A DNA stretch of 64,000 nt from Chryseobacterium gregarium DSM 19109 (GCF_000430845.1 NZ_AUMU01000009.1:146691-210690); one strand, 5' to 3'. Numbered from the stretch's first letter, positions 36,977 to 46,784 are shown. Notes: generated from the letters alone by a model not told the origin. Program-made: numbers and translations.

Positions 36977-37798
36977 TTAAGGATTTAATTCGATAGGATT
37001 GTTTTTTCGTTTCATTTTATCCTTTACCCGGGCTTCAGCATTTGAATCAAGGGTAAAACCGCTTTTTGCAATTTCAGAAATAAGATTATCCTGGGTATTT
37101 TTCAGTGCTTTATAAAAATCTGATTTTGCCACTTTTTTTCCGTTAGCCCTCTTCTCTGCGATCCAGAGAACAGGCTTGTCCGCGAGAGTTTTGTAACTTA
37201 GCAATTCAAATTTGTAATGATTTTTTGAATCTTCTATTTCCACAATGAGCCCCGGGAGCCCATAAAATTTATAAGGACCATCCGAAATAGGGATATCATT
37301 GGTAAACCAGGCCTTATAGCGGCGTCCCGCATAAGAAACAACAGCAGCCTGACATTTCAGGTTTCCGATATTCTTTTTTTCTTCAGTAATCTGCCAGTTG
37401 AAAGCGGGATTCTCTTCATAAACAAAATCATTTCTAATAATTCTGTCATAGAAAAGAACGTGGCCTTTTACAGGATCTTTTATAATCCGGTACGTAAAAT
37501 TGGTTTTAGGGATATTGGAAAGGTCAATATTTGAAACAGATGTGTTTGATCCTTTAGCCATTTCAGCCATGATAGAATCTCTTTTGTATGAATTCATGCT
37601 CATAAACTGCGATTTATTCTTCCCCCGTTCTAATATAAAATATTCTTCACTCATGTTTGCCTTATCCAGAGAATCATTACGGCTTGTCAATAGATACACA
37701 TATTTTGATTCTATGGCATCAATGTCAATTGATTTTTGCCCATATAAACTGCAGGCAATTAGAAAAAACAGCCATGTTATTCCAACTTTTTTAAACAT
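36977..37798 (-). CDS. GLPGLI-family exported protein
   Basis: 273 residues with a signal peptide (MFKKVGITWLFFLIACSLYG) and the diagnostic motif YGLPGLIVEIEDSKNHY. The family (TIGR01200) is found in Bacteroidota, is beta-rich, and its function is unknown. Members are often paired with TonB-dependent receptors or small exported peptides. Here the gene upstream encodes a 78-residue Cys-containing exported peptide, separated by a 30-bp palindrome. The two probably form one transcription unit. Confidence 0.88.
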   Translation of the reverse strand: MFKKVGITWLFFLIACSLYGQKSIDIDAIESKYVYLLTSRNDSLDKANMSEEYFILERGKNKSQFMSMNSYKRDSIMAEMAKGSNTSVSNIDLSNIPKTNFTYRIIKDPVKGHVLFYDRIIRNDFVYEENPAFNWQITEEKKNIGNLKCQAAVVSYAGRRYKAWFTNDIPISDGPYKFYGLPGLIVEIEDSKNHYKFELLSYKTLADKPVLWIAEKRANGKKVAKSDFYKALKNTQDNLISEIAKSGFTLDSNAEARVKDKMKRKNNPIELNP

Positions 37799-37816
37799 AT
37801 TTTATGTATTTTACAC

Positions 37817-37846
37817 CACAAAAGAGGATCTAGATCCTCTTTTGTG
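37817..37846. repeat. 30-bp perfect palindrome between the exported peptide and GLPGLI genes
   Basis: Left arm CACAAAAGAGGATCT; the right arm is its exact complement with no spacer. It starts 18 bp before the GLPGLI ATG. It could act as an RNA hairpin (partial terminator or processing site that lowers GLPGLI relative to the peptide) or as an operator. On the minus strand the descending arm ends TCTTTTGTGG, a poor T-tract. Confidence 0.8.
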
Positions 37847-37872
37847 ATTTATTAATCAAGATTTGTAACTTA

Positions 37873-38109
37873 TTAGTTTCCGCACAAAATGTCATCTGCA
37901 ATGATAACAATGTCTATAATATCGCCTAGTGTCTCACCGCAAGCCTCCCCTGTAACGCCACAAGAAAGAGTAACAGGCACACAGGCATAAGCTTTTCCCT
38001 CACCTGAAGTTTGTTCTGCTTCAGATAATGTTTCGGTTTCCACAGCAATAGTGTTTGCACTCATTGTTCCGGCAACTGCAAATGCCGCCATAAGAATTAA
38101 TTTTTTCAT
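37873..38109 (-). CDS. Small exported Cys-containing peptide next to GLPGLI
   Basis: 78 residues from the ATG at 38109. Signal peptide about 1-18 (MKKLILMAAFAVAGTMSA), an acidic stretch (ETETLSEAEQTSGEGKA), then a C-terminal part with four Cys (YACVPVTLSCGVTGEACGET, ILCGN). I recognise no named family. Small peptides of this kind beside GLPGLI genes are common in Chryseobacterium-like genomes as far as I recall. The Cys-rich half may be disulfide-bonded outside the inner membrane. Confidence 0.7.
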   Translation of the reverse strand: MKKLILMAAFAVAGTMSANTIAVETETLSEAEQTSGEGKAYACVPVTLSCGVTGEACGETLGDIIDIVIIADDILCGN

Positions 38110-38545
38110 GATAATTATTTTTAAATTTGATTTCACTAAAGTATGAATAAAATTAATACCATCAAAATAATTATCAATAAATATCAGATTAATTAATATT
38201 ATAATTTAATAAATCAACTTTATGTTTAATATAATACATCAATAAAGCTTATATTACAGACAATATAACAATAATGCATTTGTTGATACAAGGTATAGTT
38301 TCTAACTTTTAACCACTCTATTTATTACATTTAAATGATTTTTTAAACTATGATAGGTTAGAGATTTTCGTAAGATCAGTATTGCCATAATAAGATAATA
38401 TTAATTTCCTAGCCCTAATCAAATCTCCCGAGCCTCTTGCATCTAAAATTATAACATTTAAAAAGTGCCGACTAAAAGAAATCAATATGATTTTACGGTG
38501 TAATTTTTGATACAGTATTTTTAATTTTTTAAACATTATTTCCCA
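38110..38545. other. 436-bp AT-rich gap with divergent regulatory DNA
   Basis: Very A/T-rich DNA between the exported peptide gene (minus) and the 137-residue gene (plus). An open frame of 62 codons at 38348-38536 (minus) lacks recognisable features and I do not call it. I see no full TTG-19-TAnnTTTG promoter, no tRNA and no terminator hairpin. Confidence 0.6.
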
Positions 38546-38959
38546 ATGAAAAAGCTATTTTCACTGCTTCTGTTATGTATAGGCATTATTACATTCGCCC
38601 AGTCAAAAGCCCCGTTTACCGGAAAAAGAGATTTCGTTATTGAGCAGGCAGCCAGCGGTTCCGGAACACCGGCCTATTATCTCGATGTGAGAACCAATGG
38701 TGATGTACATTTTGGCTTTGTCCAGGTAAACCAGGCCGATGGTGCGGAAACCAAAGAAAACATCAATGCCGGAAAATACAATCCGAAAGTCATGAAGGTA
38801 CATTTTAAGACTTACAATGAAACTTTTTATGTAAAATTCGATAAGGAGAAGATCTACCTTACCGATGCAAAAGGGAATATTAAAAAATCAGACGATTGCT
38901 GCCCGGTTTCCGAAATGGCGTATACAAACTGTGATTGCGGCGGCAAACTGTACCGGTAA
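38546..38959 (+). CDS. Small secreted protein of unknown function
   Basis: 137 residues with a signal peptide (MKKLFSLLLLCIGIITFAQ). The mature part is beta-rich (RDFVIEQAASGSGTPAYYLD, NGDVHFGFVQVNQADG) and ends in a Cys-rich tail (DDCCPVSEMAYTNCDCGG). No family recognised. Its TAA overlaps the ATG of the next lipoprotein gene by one base (TAATG), so the two are coupled. With the 901-residue gene they form a three-gene unit. Confidence 0.75.
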   Translation: MKKLFSLLLLCIGIITFAQSKAPFTGKRDFVIEQAASGSGTPAYYLDVRTNGDVHFGFVQVNQADGAETKENINAGKYNPKVMKVHFKTYNETFYVKFDKEKIYLTDAKGNIKKSDDCCPVSEMAYTNCDCGGKLYR

Positions 38960-39942
38960 TGAAAGCCTTTAAATTCCTATTGCTTTTACTCTTTTTAATC
39001 TTCACATCCTGCATAAAGAAAGAGCCCCATCCGTATACCTTTTATTACTGGAAAACAAAACTTTCTTTAGACGCAACAGAAAAAAAGGCATTGGATAAGG
39101 CATCCATTCCCTACCTCTACACAAGGTTCTTTGACATTGATAAGATTAATGGGAAACTTCAGCCTGTAGCAACGATCACAAAAGACAATAGCTTTATTCC
39201 GGTAAAAAAAATTGTTCCGGTTATTTTTATCACGAACCATACGTTTCTTGATATCAGCAAAGAAGAAATCAGATTTCTTGCAAAAAGCATCTGCGATCTG
39301 GTTCAGAAAAAAACTTCACAGTATGGCTTGAAGACCCATACTGAAATCCAGATCGACTGTGACTGGACCGAAGGAACCCGCAATGACTATTTTAACTTTC
39401 TTAAAGAATTAAAAGCAATCTCAGGAAAAGAAGTCACCTGTACCCTGCGTCTGCATCAGGTAAAAGATAAAAACCAGACCGGCATCCCGCCTGTAGAAAA
39501 AGTATATCTGATGTGCTACTCCACTTCCTCGCCTTTGGAAAACTCGGATAAAAATTCAATTCTGGACGTTAATACTCTGAAAAGCTATTTAGCCAGGCTT
39601 GATGAATATCCTGTTAAGCATATTGAAGTGGCCCTTCCAGTTTATTCTTGGGGAATTGTTACCAATTATCTTGGAAAGCACAAATTAATCAATGCCCTAT
39701 CTGAAAAAGATCTTGAAAATCCGGATTTCAAAAAACTTTCGGAACATGAAATTGAAATTCAGAAGGACGGATTTTATTTCGGAAATTATTTAAATAAGGG
39801 ATTCAGGATTAAAATTGAAGAAATTTCTGATGAGCAGCTTCAGGAGGTTGTCCATTTCCTGGAGAAAAAAATACCCCATTTTAATATCGTTTATTATCAG
39901 TTGGACCATAAATTTATTGCAGAGCAGAATTTTGATTTTTAA
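38959..39942 (+). CDS. Lipoprotein with TIM-barrel-like (DUF3142-like) domain
   Basis: 327 residues from the ATG at 38959; the in-frame ATG at 38935 lies inside the previous gene. Signal MKAFKFLLLLLFLIFTSC with lipobox FTSC. The core segments HTEIQIDCDWTEGTRNDYF, KEVTCTLRLHQVKDKN, VEKVYLMCYSTSSP and KHIEVALPVYSWG follow the strand/helix pattern of the DUF3142 family of glycosidase-like TIM barrels. That assignment is from memory of the family pattern. An enzymatic role on glycans at the envelope is possible. It is 35 bp before the 901-residue gene. Confidence 0.65.
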   Translation: MKAFKFLLLLLFLIFTSCIKKEPHPYTFYYWKTKLSLDATEKKALDKASIPYLYTRFFDIDKINGKLQPVATITKDNSFIPVKKIVPVIFITNHTFLDISKEEIRFLAKSICDLVQKKTSQYGLKTHTEIQIDCDWTEGTRNDYFNFLKELKAISGKEVTCTLRLHQVKDKNQTGIPPVEKVYLMCYSTSSPLENSDKNSILDVNTLKSYLARLDEYPVKHIEVALPVYSWGIVTNYLGKHKLINALSEKDLENPDFKKLSEHEIEIQKDGFYFGNYLNKGFRIKIEEISDEQLQEVVHFLEKKIPHFNIVYYQLDHKFIAEQNFDF

Positions 39943-39977
39943 ATGCTGATCCTTAAATAAAAACACTTAATATTAAT

Positions 39978-42683
39978 ATGAAAAAGCACTTACTTTCACT
40001 GGCAGTTATTTCCCTGTTCTATACGGAATCACATGCCTGTGCATGGTCGGATCCGGACTATGAATATTTTAATCTGTTCACGCAAAGCATTATTAAGGAT
40101 AAATCCTATCTTCCTTTCCTGCACAGCTATTCGACGAGATTTTATACGGATTTCAAACCTTCACAGATTCCTGATGAAAACACAGACTCCTGGAAACGGT
40201 TTTTCAACAACCAGTTCACTTATGCAGAAACCGATTATCTGGTGAATAAAATGAGCCTGAATGATCTCAATGCTCTGAAAAAAGGCAATCCGACAAATCA
40301 GCTGTTCATCAAAGCTGGACCCGGTTTTTATCAAAAGTACCGTGAAGCTATCGACTACCTCATTGAGGCAAAATACCTGGAACCGTATATGAGGATCAAC
40401 TTTGTTGAAGGCGCGGATTCATTTTATTATAGCGGTCCTCAAAATGACAAAAATGCAACCAGTCTGGATTATAACAAGACCATTTCAGCATTAACGTCTT
40501 TGTATCATGCAGCCCAAAATCCTGAAATCAAACAACGGTACGGATATCAGCTGGTACGGTTCAATCATTACACCAGAAATTATGATGCTGCCCTCAAGGC
40601 TTTCAAAACATACGTTGAACCGATCAGGCTAAAGGGCGCCCCTTACATCATGGCTCTTGACCAGCTGGCCGGAGCGCAGAGAGGATTGGGACTGAATAGC
40701 GACGCAAACTGGAACTTCTTTCAGGTTTTCAAAAACAGCCGAAGCCGGAAAGAATCTGCTTTTGTCTCCATGAAGCTTTCGGATACGGCCTCATTTAATA
40801 ATATACTGAAACGGGCAGGCAACGCCGATGAAAAAAATATGGCTTATTTTCTTTTAGGATATGAAGATTTTAATAATCCGATTCCGATCATGGAGAAAAT
40901 GTATGAAATTAATCCCGACTCTGAGATCCTGAAAGTAATGGCTGTAAGAAGCATCAATGAACTTGAGCGGAGCTACCTCCCGATTTATTATTACCAGAAC
41001 GATGATACCAGCCCCGCAGTCAATACCAAATCTCCGGGTAAAAGTTCAGATGCGAGTACTACCGCACAAGCTGCCGAGCCTAAGAAAGAAGAACTCTCTT
41101 TTTGGCAAAAGATTATAAGGTTTTTTAAGAATCTCTTCGGAGGATCTAAAAACAAGGCGGATGACGGCAATAAGGACAATCAGAGTGATGATGAACTTAT
41201 AGACAATCCCAACAGGATTCCTGTTTTCACCAAAAACAATTACTACTATGATGAACAGACCAAAGACTTTCTGGATGCCCTGGAAAAATTCACTGATAAG
41301 GCTAAAGAAAATTCTAAAGATGAATACTGGCAGATCGCTGATGCCTACCTTAAATTCCTGAAAAAAGATTATAAGGGCAGCACTGAAATATTGAATGACA
41401 TCACCACCGACAATCCGGAATACCTGGAAGAGATCAAAAGAATGAAGGTACTAAATGATATCGTATCCAGGCCAAAAATTGATGCAGCGTACGAAAACCA
41501 CCTGATGAAAGATTATGCCGAGTATTTCACGGAAAAACCTGAAACGGAAAATAACAGCACGCAGACTGATGGTGACTTTTATAGTGAAGTGCCGTCAACA
41601 GCTGAATTTCTTAAAGATGTACTGGCCAACCGGTATTTCCTTCAGGGAGAAGATGGAAAATCTTTTTTAATGAATAATAAGCTTTCGGATCTTCAGTACA
41701 ATCCCAATTCTGTCCTAGTAAAAAGTGTGGAAGCCTTTTACAGAAAACCCGATAAAACCCGTTTTGAGCAACAGATCATTGCTAAGAATATTAATGATGT
41801 TGGGAACATCGATGCATTCTTTGCCGTGATCTATGGTGACCGTGCCATGAAGCTGGCTGATTTTAAAACCGCCCGGTCCTATTACGCAAAAGCGCAAAAC
41901 TTTTCCGGAGTTCCGAGATCAGAATGGAACAATGACCAGAAAAAAGTAGCGCCACTTCAATATACTGCTACGGCTTACAATGGTTTCAACAATATTCCGG
42001 ATCTTGTTTTTGGGCACAATGTCTGGGAAAGCTACCAAAGTAGTTCCGAAGAAAGCATGAAAAAAGAAGATTATACCGCATTTCCTTTTATCAGGCCTGC
42101 GATGAACAAGCTCCAGCTGACGGACGTAGTGCTTCAGCTGAAACAGATAGGCAGCGAACAGGATGAAAGAGCGGCAAAGGCTAATCAACTTATTGGCAAC
42201 TTGTTATATAATACATCAGTATTAGGATACTACAGGCAATTGTTCGTGATGGATCTTGATAATTCGAACGGAGGAAAATACGACTTTCAGGTAACAGACA
42301 AAAGAAATCCGTATCAGTACTATTATAAAAACTTCCTTGACCGTTCTTACATAGAACCTGATAATTTCGATTTCGCCATCAGTTATTATAAAAAAGCGTT
42401 GGCACTCTCTGACGGCAAGGAACAAAAAGCCAGGATTCTATTTCAAATGGCCAGCGCAGAACAGGGAAAATATTATCAGTATGAAACAAAAAACCCTTCT
42501 AAAACGGACTATTCTGATCCGAAATGGAGTGAGAAAAATGATGCTTACCAACAACAGCTTGATCAGATTAAAAACCAAAAATACAGAACCTATTTTGCCA
42601 TACTGAAATCCCAGTATCCCGATACGGAAACGGCAAAAAGCCTTATGGGAAGCTGCTCGTATTTCGGTTACTTTATGAAGTAG
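39978..42683 (+). CDS. Large exported repeat protein of unknown function
   Basis: 901 residues, signal peptide (MKKHLLSLAVISLFYTESHA) then CAWSDPDYEYFNLF. Most of the protein is helical with TPR-like pairs (YRQHA-type helices, DRAMKLADFKTARSYYAKAQ, FDFAISYYKKALALSDGKEQ). A low-complexity linker at about 345-405 contains an amphipathic cationic helix, SFWQKIIRFFKNLFGGSKNK (374-393), flanked by Ser/Ala- and Asp/Asn-rich stretches. Exported TPR proteins usually hold envelope complexes together. Expressed with the DUF3142-like lipoprotein and small secreted protein; target unknown. Confidence 0.75.
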   Translation: MKKHLLSLAVISLFYTESHACAWSDPDYEYFNLFTQSIIKDKSYLPFLHSYSTRFYTDFKPSQIPDENTDSWKRFFNNQFTYAETDYLVNKMSLNDLNALKKGNPTNQLFIKAGPGFYQKYREAIDYLIEAKYLEPYMRINFVEGADSFYYSGPQNDKNATSLDYNKTISALTSLYHAAQNPEIKQRYGYQLVRFNHYTRNYDAALKAFKTYVEPIRLKGAPYIMALDQLAGAQRGLGLNSDANWNFFQVFKNSRSRKESAFVSMKLSDTASFNNILKRAGNADEKNMAYFLLGYEDFNNPIPIMEKMYEINPDSEILKVMAVRSINELERSYLPIYYYQNDDTSPAVNTKSPGKSSDASTTAQAAEPKKEELSFWQKIIRFFKNLFGGSKNKADDGNKDNQSDDELIDNPNRIPVFTKNNYYYDEQTKDFLDALEKFTDKAKENSKDEYWQIADAYLKFLKKDYKGSTEILNDITTDNPEYLEEIKRMKVLNDIVSRPKIDAAYENHLMKDYAEYFTEKPETENNSTQTDGDFYSEVPSTAEFLKDVLANRYFLQGEDGKSFLMNNKLSDLQYNPNSVLVKSVEAFYRKPDKTRFEQQIIAKNINDVGNIDAFFAVIYGDRAMKLADFKTARSYYAKAQNFSGVPRSEWNNDQKKVAPLQYTATAYNGFNNIPDLVFGHNVWESYQSSSEESMKKEDYTAFPFIRPAMNKLQLTDVVLQLKQIGSEQDERAAKANQLIGNLLYNTSVLGYYRQLFVMDLDNSNGGKYDFQVTDKRNPYQYYYKNFLDRSYIEPDNFDFAISYYKKALALSDGKEQKARILFQMASAEQGKYYQYETKNPSKTDYSDPKWSEKNDAYQQQLDQIKNQKYRTYFAILKSQYPDTETAKSLMGSCSYFGYFMK

Positions 42684-42690
42684 TTTAAAT

Positions 42691-42725
42691 AAAAAAGAGG
42701 AATCATTTCGATTCCTCTTTTTTTT
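42691..42725. terminator. Bidirectional terminator overlapping a stop codon
   Basis: Stem AAAAAAGAGGAATC / GATTCCTCTTTTTT with a 5-base loop and T-runs on both strands. It lies 8 bp after the 901-residue gene. The stop codon and last codons of the convergent gene (42703) are inside the hairpin. Confidence 0.85.
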
Positions 42726-43200
42726 GCTGTTCCAGCCATTGCTGGTGCTTTGTCCTGAAGACTTCATCTTTATGATCCTGGTTTCGCTGTGCGGCATCAA
42801 TGGAATGTGAAGCATGGATGTCCTCATCTTCTTCCGCAAAGTCGGCAAGCTTTTCATAATAGCAATGAAGCTGATCGAGTTCTTTCTCTGTAAGATCCTC
42901 AATATCCACAATCCTGTTGCTTGCCTTTTCGTTGGCCGCAATCAGCTCATTAAGCTTGATCTGAATCGCTTTAGAATCTTTATTCTGGGCTTTCTGAATC
43001 AGGAAAACCATCAGAAAAGTAATGATGGTTGTCCCCGTATTGATGACCAGCTGCCATGTTTCGGAATATTTAAAAACCGGCCCTGAAGCTGCCCATATAA
43101 TGACAATTAATGTGGCACCAATGAAAGCATAGGAACTTCCGGTAAATTTTGTTGCCCAATTTGAAAATTTCTCAAAGACATTTTTATCTGAAACTGACAT
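42703..43200 (-). CDS. Low-affinity iron permease family membrane protein
   Basis: 165 residues matching the small PF04120 family: N-terminal KFSNWATKFTGSSYAFIGAT, two membrane spans (about 24-42 and 52-71: WQLVINTGTTIITFLMVFLI), then QKAQNKDSKAIQIKLNELIA and a charged coiled tail (DIEDLTEKELDQL...). The name comes from a yeast protein; real iron transport by bacterial members is unproven. The tail overlaps a terminator. It is the last gene of the block between rplC and rpsJ, reading in the str operon direction. Confidence 0.8.
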   Translation of the reverse strand: MSVSDKNVFEKFSNWATKFTGSSYAFIGATLIVIIWAASGPVFKYSETWQLVINTGTTIITFLMVFLIQKAQNKDSKAIQIKLNELIAANEKASNRIVDIEDLTEKELDQLHCYYEKLADFAEEDEDIHASHSIDAAQRNQDHKDEVFRTKHQQWLEQQKKEESK

Positions 43201-43304
43201 CGTATTGATTTTAGTGTAAAGTTAATCATCAAAAACTCCTCCGCAATCAAGATGTTTAAATAAACTCATCCGATCATGAATGACCCATGAAAAACCAGAC
43301 AAAA

Positions 43305-43332
43305 AAATCCCTCTTCTTTCGAAAAGGGATTT
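43305..43332 (-). terminator. Terminator of the str operon
   Basis: Stem AAATCCCT / AGGGATTT with TTTCGAAA in the loop, followed by TTTTG on the minus strand. It lies about 70 bp after rpsJ and indicates that str transcription stops before the non-ribosomal block. Confidence 0.75.
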
Positions 43333-43400
43333 ATTATCATAGCAAAGTTTGATATTGCATTAAAGACTTCTGACTTCCATCATCCACCTTCCGGCAGTTA

Positions 43401-43706
43401 TCACACTTTAATTTCTACGTCTACACCTGAAGGAAGTTCTAACTTCATCAGAGCATCTACCGTTTTAGAAGAAGAAGAATAGATATCCATCAATCTCTTA
43501 TGAGCAGAAAGTTGGAACTGTTCTCTAGCTTTTTTGTTAACGTGCGGAGATCTCAATACCGTGAAGATCCTCTTGTTTGTTGGCAATGGAATAGGTCCGT
43601 TTACAACAGCACCGGTAGCCTTTACCGTTTTTACGATTTTCTCAGCAGACTTGTCTACCAAGTTGTAATCGTAAGATTTTAGTTTTATTCTGATTCTTTG
43701 TGACAT
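43401..43706 (-). CDS. rpsJ: 30S ribosomal protein S10
   Basis: 101 residues: [52 protein letters not shown]. Also known as the transcription factor NusE. It follows fusA by 17 bp. In most genomes it heads the S10 block directly before rplC; here a terminator and 6.8 kb of other genes separate them. Confidence 0.97.
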   Translation of the reverse strand: MSQRIRIKLKSYDYNLVDKSAEKIVKTVKATGAVVNGPIPLPTNKRIFTVLRSPHVNKKAREQFQLSAHKRLMDIYSSSSKTVDALMKLELPSGVDVEIKV

Positions 43707-43723
43707 TTCTTTACTTTAAAAAA

Positions 43724-45841
43724 TTAACCTTTTGCTTTAGCAATGATATCTTCCGCAACGTTTTGTGGAGTCTGTGCGTATTTCTCTAATTCCATAGAAG
43801 AAGTAGCTCTTCCTGATGAAAGTGTTCTTAGAGTGGTTACATATCCGAACATTTCAGAAAGTGGAACTGAACCTTTGATTACTACAGCACCGTTTTTCTC
43901 TTCCTGACCGCTGATTGTACCTCTTCTCTTGTTAAGGTCACCAATAATGTTACCCATATATTCTTCCGGAGTTACAACTTCCAGTTTCATAATAGGCTCC
44001 ATAATTACCGGCTTCGCAGCACGTCCAGCTTCTTTAAATCCTATTTTAGCAGCTAATTCGAAAGAAAGTGCATCAGAATCCACCGCGTGGAAAGATCCGT
44101 CTTTAAGAACAACTTTAATACCTTCAACTTCGAAACCGGCCAAAGGACCGTTCTTCATTGCAGCTTTAAAGCCTTTTTCAATAGCAGGAACAAATTCTCT
44201 AGGAACGTTACCACCTTTGATTTCGTTAACGAATTCAAGACCGATTTTACCTTCTTCAGCAGGTCCTAGTTCAAATACAATGTCAGCAAATTTACCTTTA
44301 CCACCTGATTGTTTTTTGTAAACTTCTCTGTGGTTGGCAACTTTTGTAAGATTTTCTTTATATTCAACCTGAGGCTGTCCTTGGTTTACTTCAACTTTGA
44401 ATTCCCTTCTCATACGGTCTACAATGATATCCAGGTGAAGCTCACCCATTCCGGAAATAATTGTTTGTCCTGAAGCTTCATCAGTTCTAACCGTAAACGT
44501 TGGATCTTCTTCTGCTAATTTAGCCAATGCATTACCCATTTTATCCTGGTCAGCCTTAGTTTTAGGCTCAACAGCAATACCGATTACCGGATCAGGGAAA
44601 ACCATCGATTCAAGAACGATTGGGTGTTTCTCGTCACACATTGTATCACCTGTCTTAATGGATTTGAATCCTACCGCTGCACCAATGTCTCCTGCTTCAA
44701 TATATTCTACAGGATTTTGCTTGTTAGCGTGCATCTGATAGATTCTTGAGATTCTTTCTTTATCTCCTGAACGCGTGTTCAAGATATAAGAACCGGCATC
44801 TAACCTTCCAGAGTATGCTCTGAAGAATGCCAGTCTTCCCACGAACGGGTCAGTAGCAATCTTAAACGCTAAAGCGGCGAACGGCTCGTTTACGTCTGGT
44901 TTCCTTGTGATTTCAGCATCCGTTCTTGGGTCAGTACCTTTGATATCATCTTTATCCAAGGGAGAAGGAAGGTATTTACATACGGCATCCAACATAAACT
45001 GTACTCCTTTATTTTTAAATGAAGAACCACAAGTCATTGGGATAATGGATAAATCGATAGTCGCTTTTCTAAGAGCTTCGTTGATTTCGTCTTCAGAGAT
45101 AGAATCCGGATCTTCGAAGAATTTCTCCATCAAAGTATCATCGTAGTCAGCCACAGCTTCTACTAATTTCTCTCTGTATTCCAGAACTTCATCCTTCATG
45201 TCTTCAGGAATCGGCACTACTTCAAAAGTAGCTCCCTGTCCTGCTTCATCCCAGATGATCGCTCTGTTTTTAATTAAGTCTACAACACCTTTGAAATCTT
45301 CTTCAGCACCGATTGGCAAAACGATTGGAACTGCATTTGATCCTAACATCGTCTTAACCTGGTTTACCACGTTAAGGAAGTCAGCACCCTGTCTGTCCAT
45401 TTTGTTTACGAATCCCATTCTGGCCACTTTGTAGTTGTCGGCAAGTCTCCAGTTTGTTTCAGACTGAGGCTCTACTCCATCTACGGCAGAGAATAAGAAT
45501 ACCAATCCATCCAATACTCTTAAAGATCTGTTTACTTCTACGGTGAAGTCAACGTGTCCCGGGGTATCGATGATATTGAAGTGATAAGGTTTAGTTTCTG
45601 GTAAAACTTTCCCTTGATCTGTTGGAAAGTTCCAAGAACAAGTCGTTGCAGCAGAAGTAATGGTAATCCCTCTTTCTGCTTCCTGCTCCATCCAGTCCAT
45701 TGTAGAAGCACCATCATGTACTTCTCCAATTTTGTGATTCACCCCTGTATAGAATAAAATCCTTTCTGTAGTGGTGGTTTTACCGGCATCAATGTGTGCA
45801 GCAATACCAATATTTCTTGTAAATTTAAGATCTCTACTCAT
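43724..45841 (-). CDS. fusA: Elongation factor G
   Basis: 705 residues, five-domain translocase GTPase. G1 [17 protein letters not shown]2/G3 RGITITSAA and [13 protein letters not shown]4 NKMDRQGAD, later domain IV/V motifs ([13 protein letters not shown]). 6 bp after rpsG. Typical str-operon member. Confidence 0.98.
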   Translation of the reverse strand: MSRDLKFTRNIGIAAHIDAGKTTTTERILFYTGVNHKIGEVHDGASTMDWMEQEAERGITITSAATTCSWNFPTDQGKVLPETKPYHFNIIDTPGHVDFTVEVNRSLRVLDGLVFLFSAVDGVEPQSETNWRLADNYKVARMGFVNKMDRQGADFLNVVNQVKTMLGSNAVPIVLPIGAEEDFKGVVDLIKNRAIIWDEAGQGATFEVVPIPEDMKDEVLEYREKLVEAVADYDDTLMEKFFEDPDSISEDEINEALRKATIDLSIIPMTCGSSFKNKGVQFMLDAVCKYLPSPLDKDDIKGTDPRTDAEITRKPDVNEPFAALAFKIATDPFVGRLAFFRAYSGRLDAGSYILNTRSGDKERISRIYQMHANKQNPVEYIEAGDIGAAVGFKSIKTGDTMCDEKHPIVLESMVFPDPVIGIAVEPKTKADQDKMGNALAKLAEEDPTFTVRTDEASGQTIISGMGELHLDIIVDRMRREFKVEVNQGQPQVEYKENLTKVANHREVYKKQSGGKGKFADIVFELGPAEEGKIGLEFVNEIKGGNVPREFVPAIEKGFKAAMKNGPLAGFEVEGIKVVLKDGSFHAVDSDALSFELAAKIGFKEAGRAAKPVIMEPIMKLEVVTPEEYMGNIIGDLNKRRGTISGQEEKNGAVVIKGSVPLSEMFGYVTTLRTLSSGRATSSMELEKYAQTPQNVAEDIIAKAKG

Positions 45842-45847
45842 TTCTAA

Positions 45848-46324
45848 TTAGAATTTAAAGTGTGAGAAAGCTTTGTTAGCTTCCGCCATTTTGTGAGTAT
45901 CAGATTTCTTTTTGTACGCAGCACCTTCTTCTCTTGAAGCAGCTACCACTTCGTTAGCCAATTTCAAAGCCATAGACTTATCATTTCTCTTTTTAGAGTA
46001 GCTAATTAACCATTTCATTGCCATAGAAATTTTTCTGTCAGCTCTGATTGGCATAGGAATCTGGAAGTTTGCACCACCTACTCTTCTGGAACGTACTTCT
46101 ACGTGAGGCATAACGTTGGTTAATGCATCTTTCCAGATTTCAAGGGCCGTTTTTTCAGTTTCTCCTTTTTTAGTTTCTACGATGTCTAAAGCATCATAGA
46201 AAATTTTGAATGCAATTGACTTTTTACCGTCAAGCATTAGATTATTTACAAATCTAGTTACCAATTGATCATTAAATTTTGGATCTGGTAACAACGGTCT
46301 TTTTTTCGCTTTTGTCTTTCTCAT
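45848..46324 (-). CDS. rpsG: 30S ribosomal protein S7
   Basis: 158 residues: [39 protein letters not shown] and the C-terminal [11 protein letters not shown]. Assembly nucleus of the 30S head. Confidence 0.98.
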   Translation of the reverse strand: MRKTKAKKRPLLPDPKFNDQLVTRFVNNLMLDGKKSIAFKIFYDALDIVETKKGETEKTALEIWKDALTNVMPHVEVRSRRVGGANFQIPMPIRADRKISMAMKWLISYSKKRNDKSMALKLANEVVAASREEGAAYKKKSDTHKMAEANKAFSHFKF

Positions 46325-46347
46325 TGTTTCTGTACCTTATTTAATGA

Positions 46348-46761
46348 TTATTTTTTCTTTCCTTTTGCCGGTGCAGCTGGTGCCTGACCTGGTTTTGGTC
46401 TCTTAGCTCCATACTTCGATCTTCTCTGTGTTCTTCCATTTACACCTGCAGTGTCTAAAGCACCTCTTACGATGTGGTAACGTACTCCCGGTAGGTCTTT
46501 CACCCTTCCGCCTCTCACCAATACTATCGAGTGCTCCTGAAGATTATGTCCTTCGCCCGGGATGTAGGCGTTGACTTCTTTCCCGTTAGAAAGTCTTACC
46601 CTTGCAACTTTTCTAAGTGCAGAGTTAGGTTTCTTAGGAGTGGTAGTATATACTCTCGTACATACCCCTCGTCTTTGTGGACATGAATCAAGGGCAGCCG
46701 ATTTGCTCTTCTTGGCAAGCGTGGCTCTTCCTTTTCTTACTAATTGTTGAATAGTAGGCAT
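46348..46761 (-). CDS. rpsL: 30S ribosomal protein S12
   Basis: 137 residues: [40 protein letters not shown] and the decoding-site loop [16 protein letters not shown]. The Lys residue of [10 protein letters not shown] corresponds to the streptomycin-sensitive Lys43 context and is wild type. First gene of the str operon. Confidence 0.98.
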   Translation of the reverse strand: MPTIQQLVRKGRATLAKKSKSAALDSCPQRRGVCTRVYTTTPKKPNSALRKVARVRLSNGKEVNAYIPGEGHNLQEHSIVLVRGGRVKDLPGVRYHIVRGALDTAGVNGRTQRRSKYGAKRPKPGQAPAAPAKGKKK

Positions 46762-46784
46762 TTAATTGCTTTTATTTTAGGGTG

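Noticed and set aside
38348..38536. 62-codon frame on the minus strand in the gap before the 137-residue secreted protein gene
   Set aside because: No signal peptide, motif or known fold; its start is only 9 bp from the divergent gene, leaving no room for a promoter; AT-rich gap gives such frames by chance.
42703..43200. Assigning iron uptake to the low-affinity iron permease family protein
   Set aside because: The family name comes from a yeast protein; this sequence shows no metal-binding motif or iron-regulated promoter.
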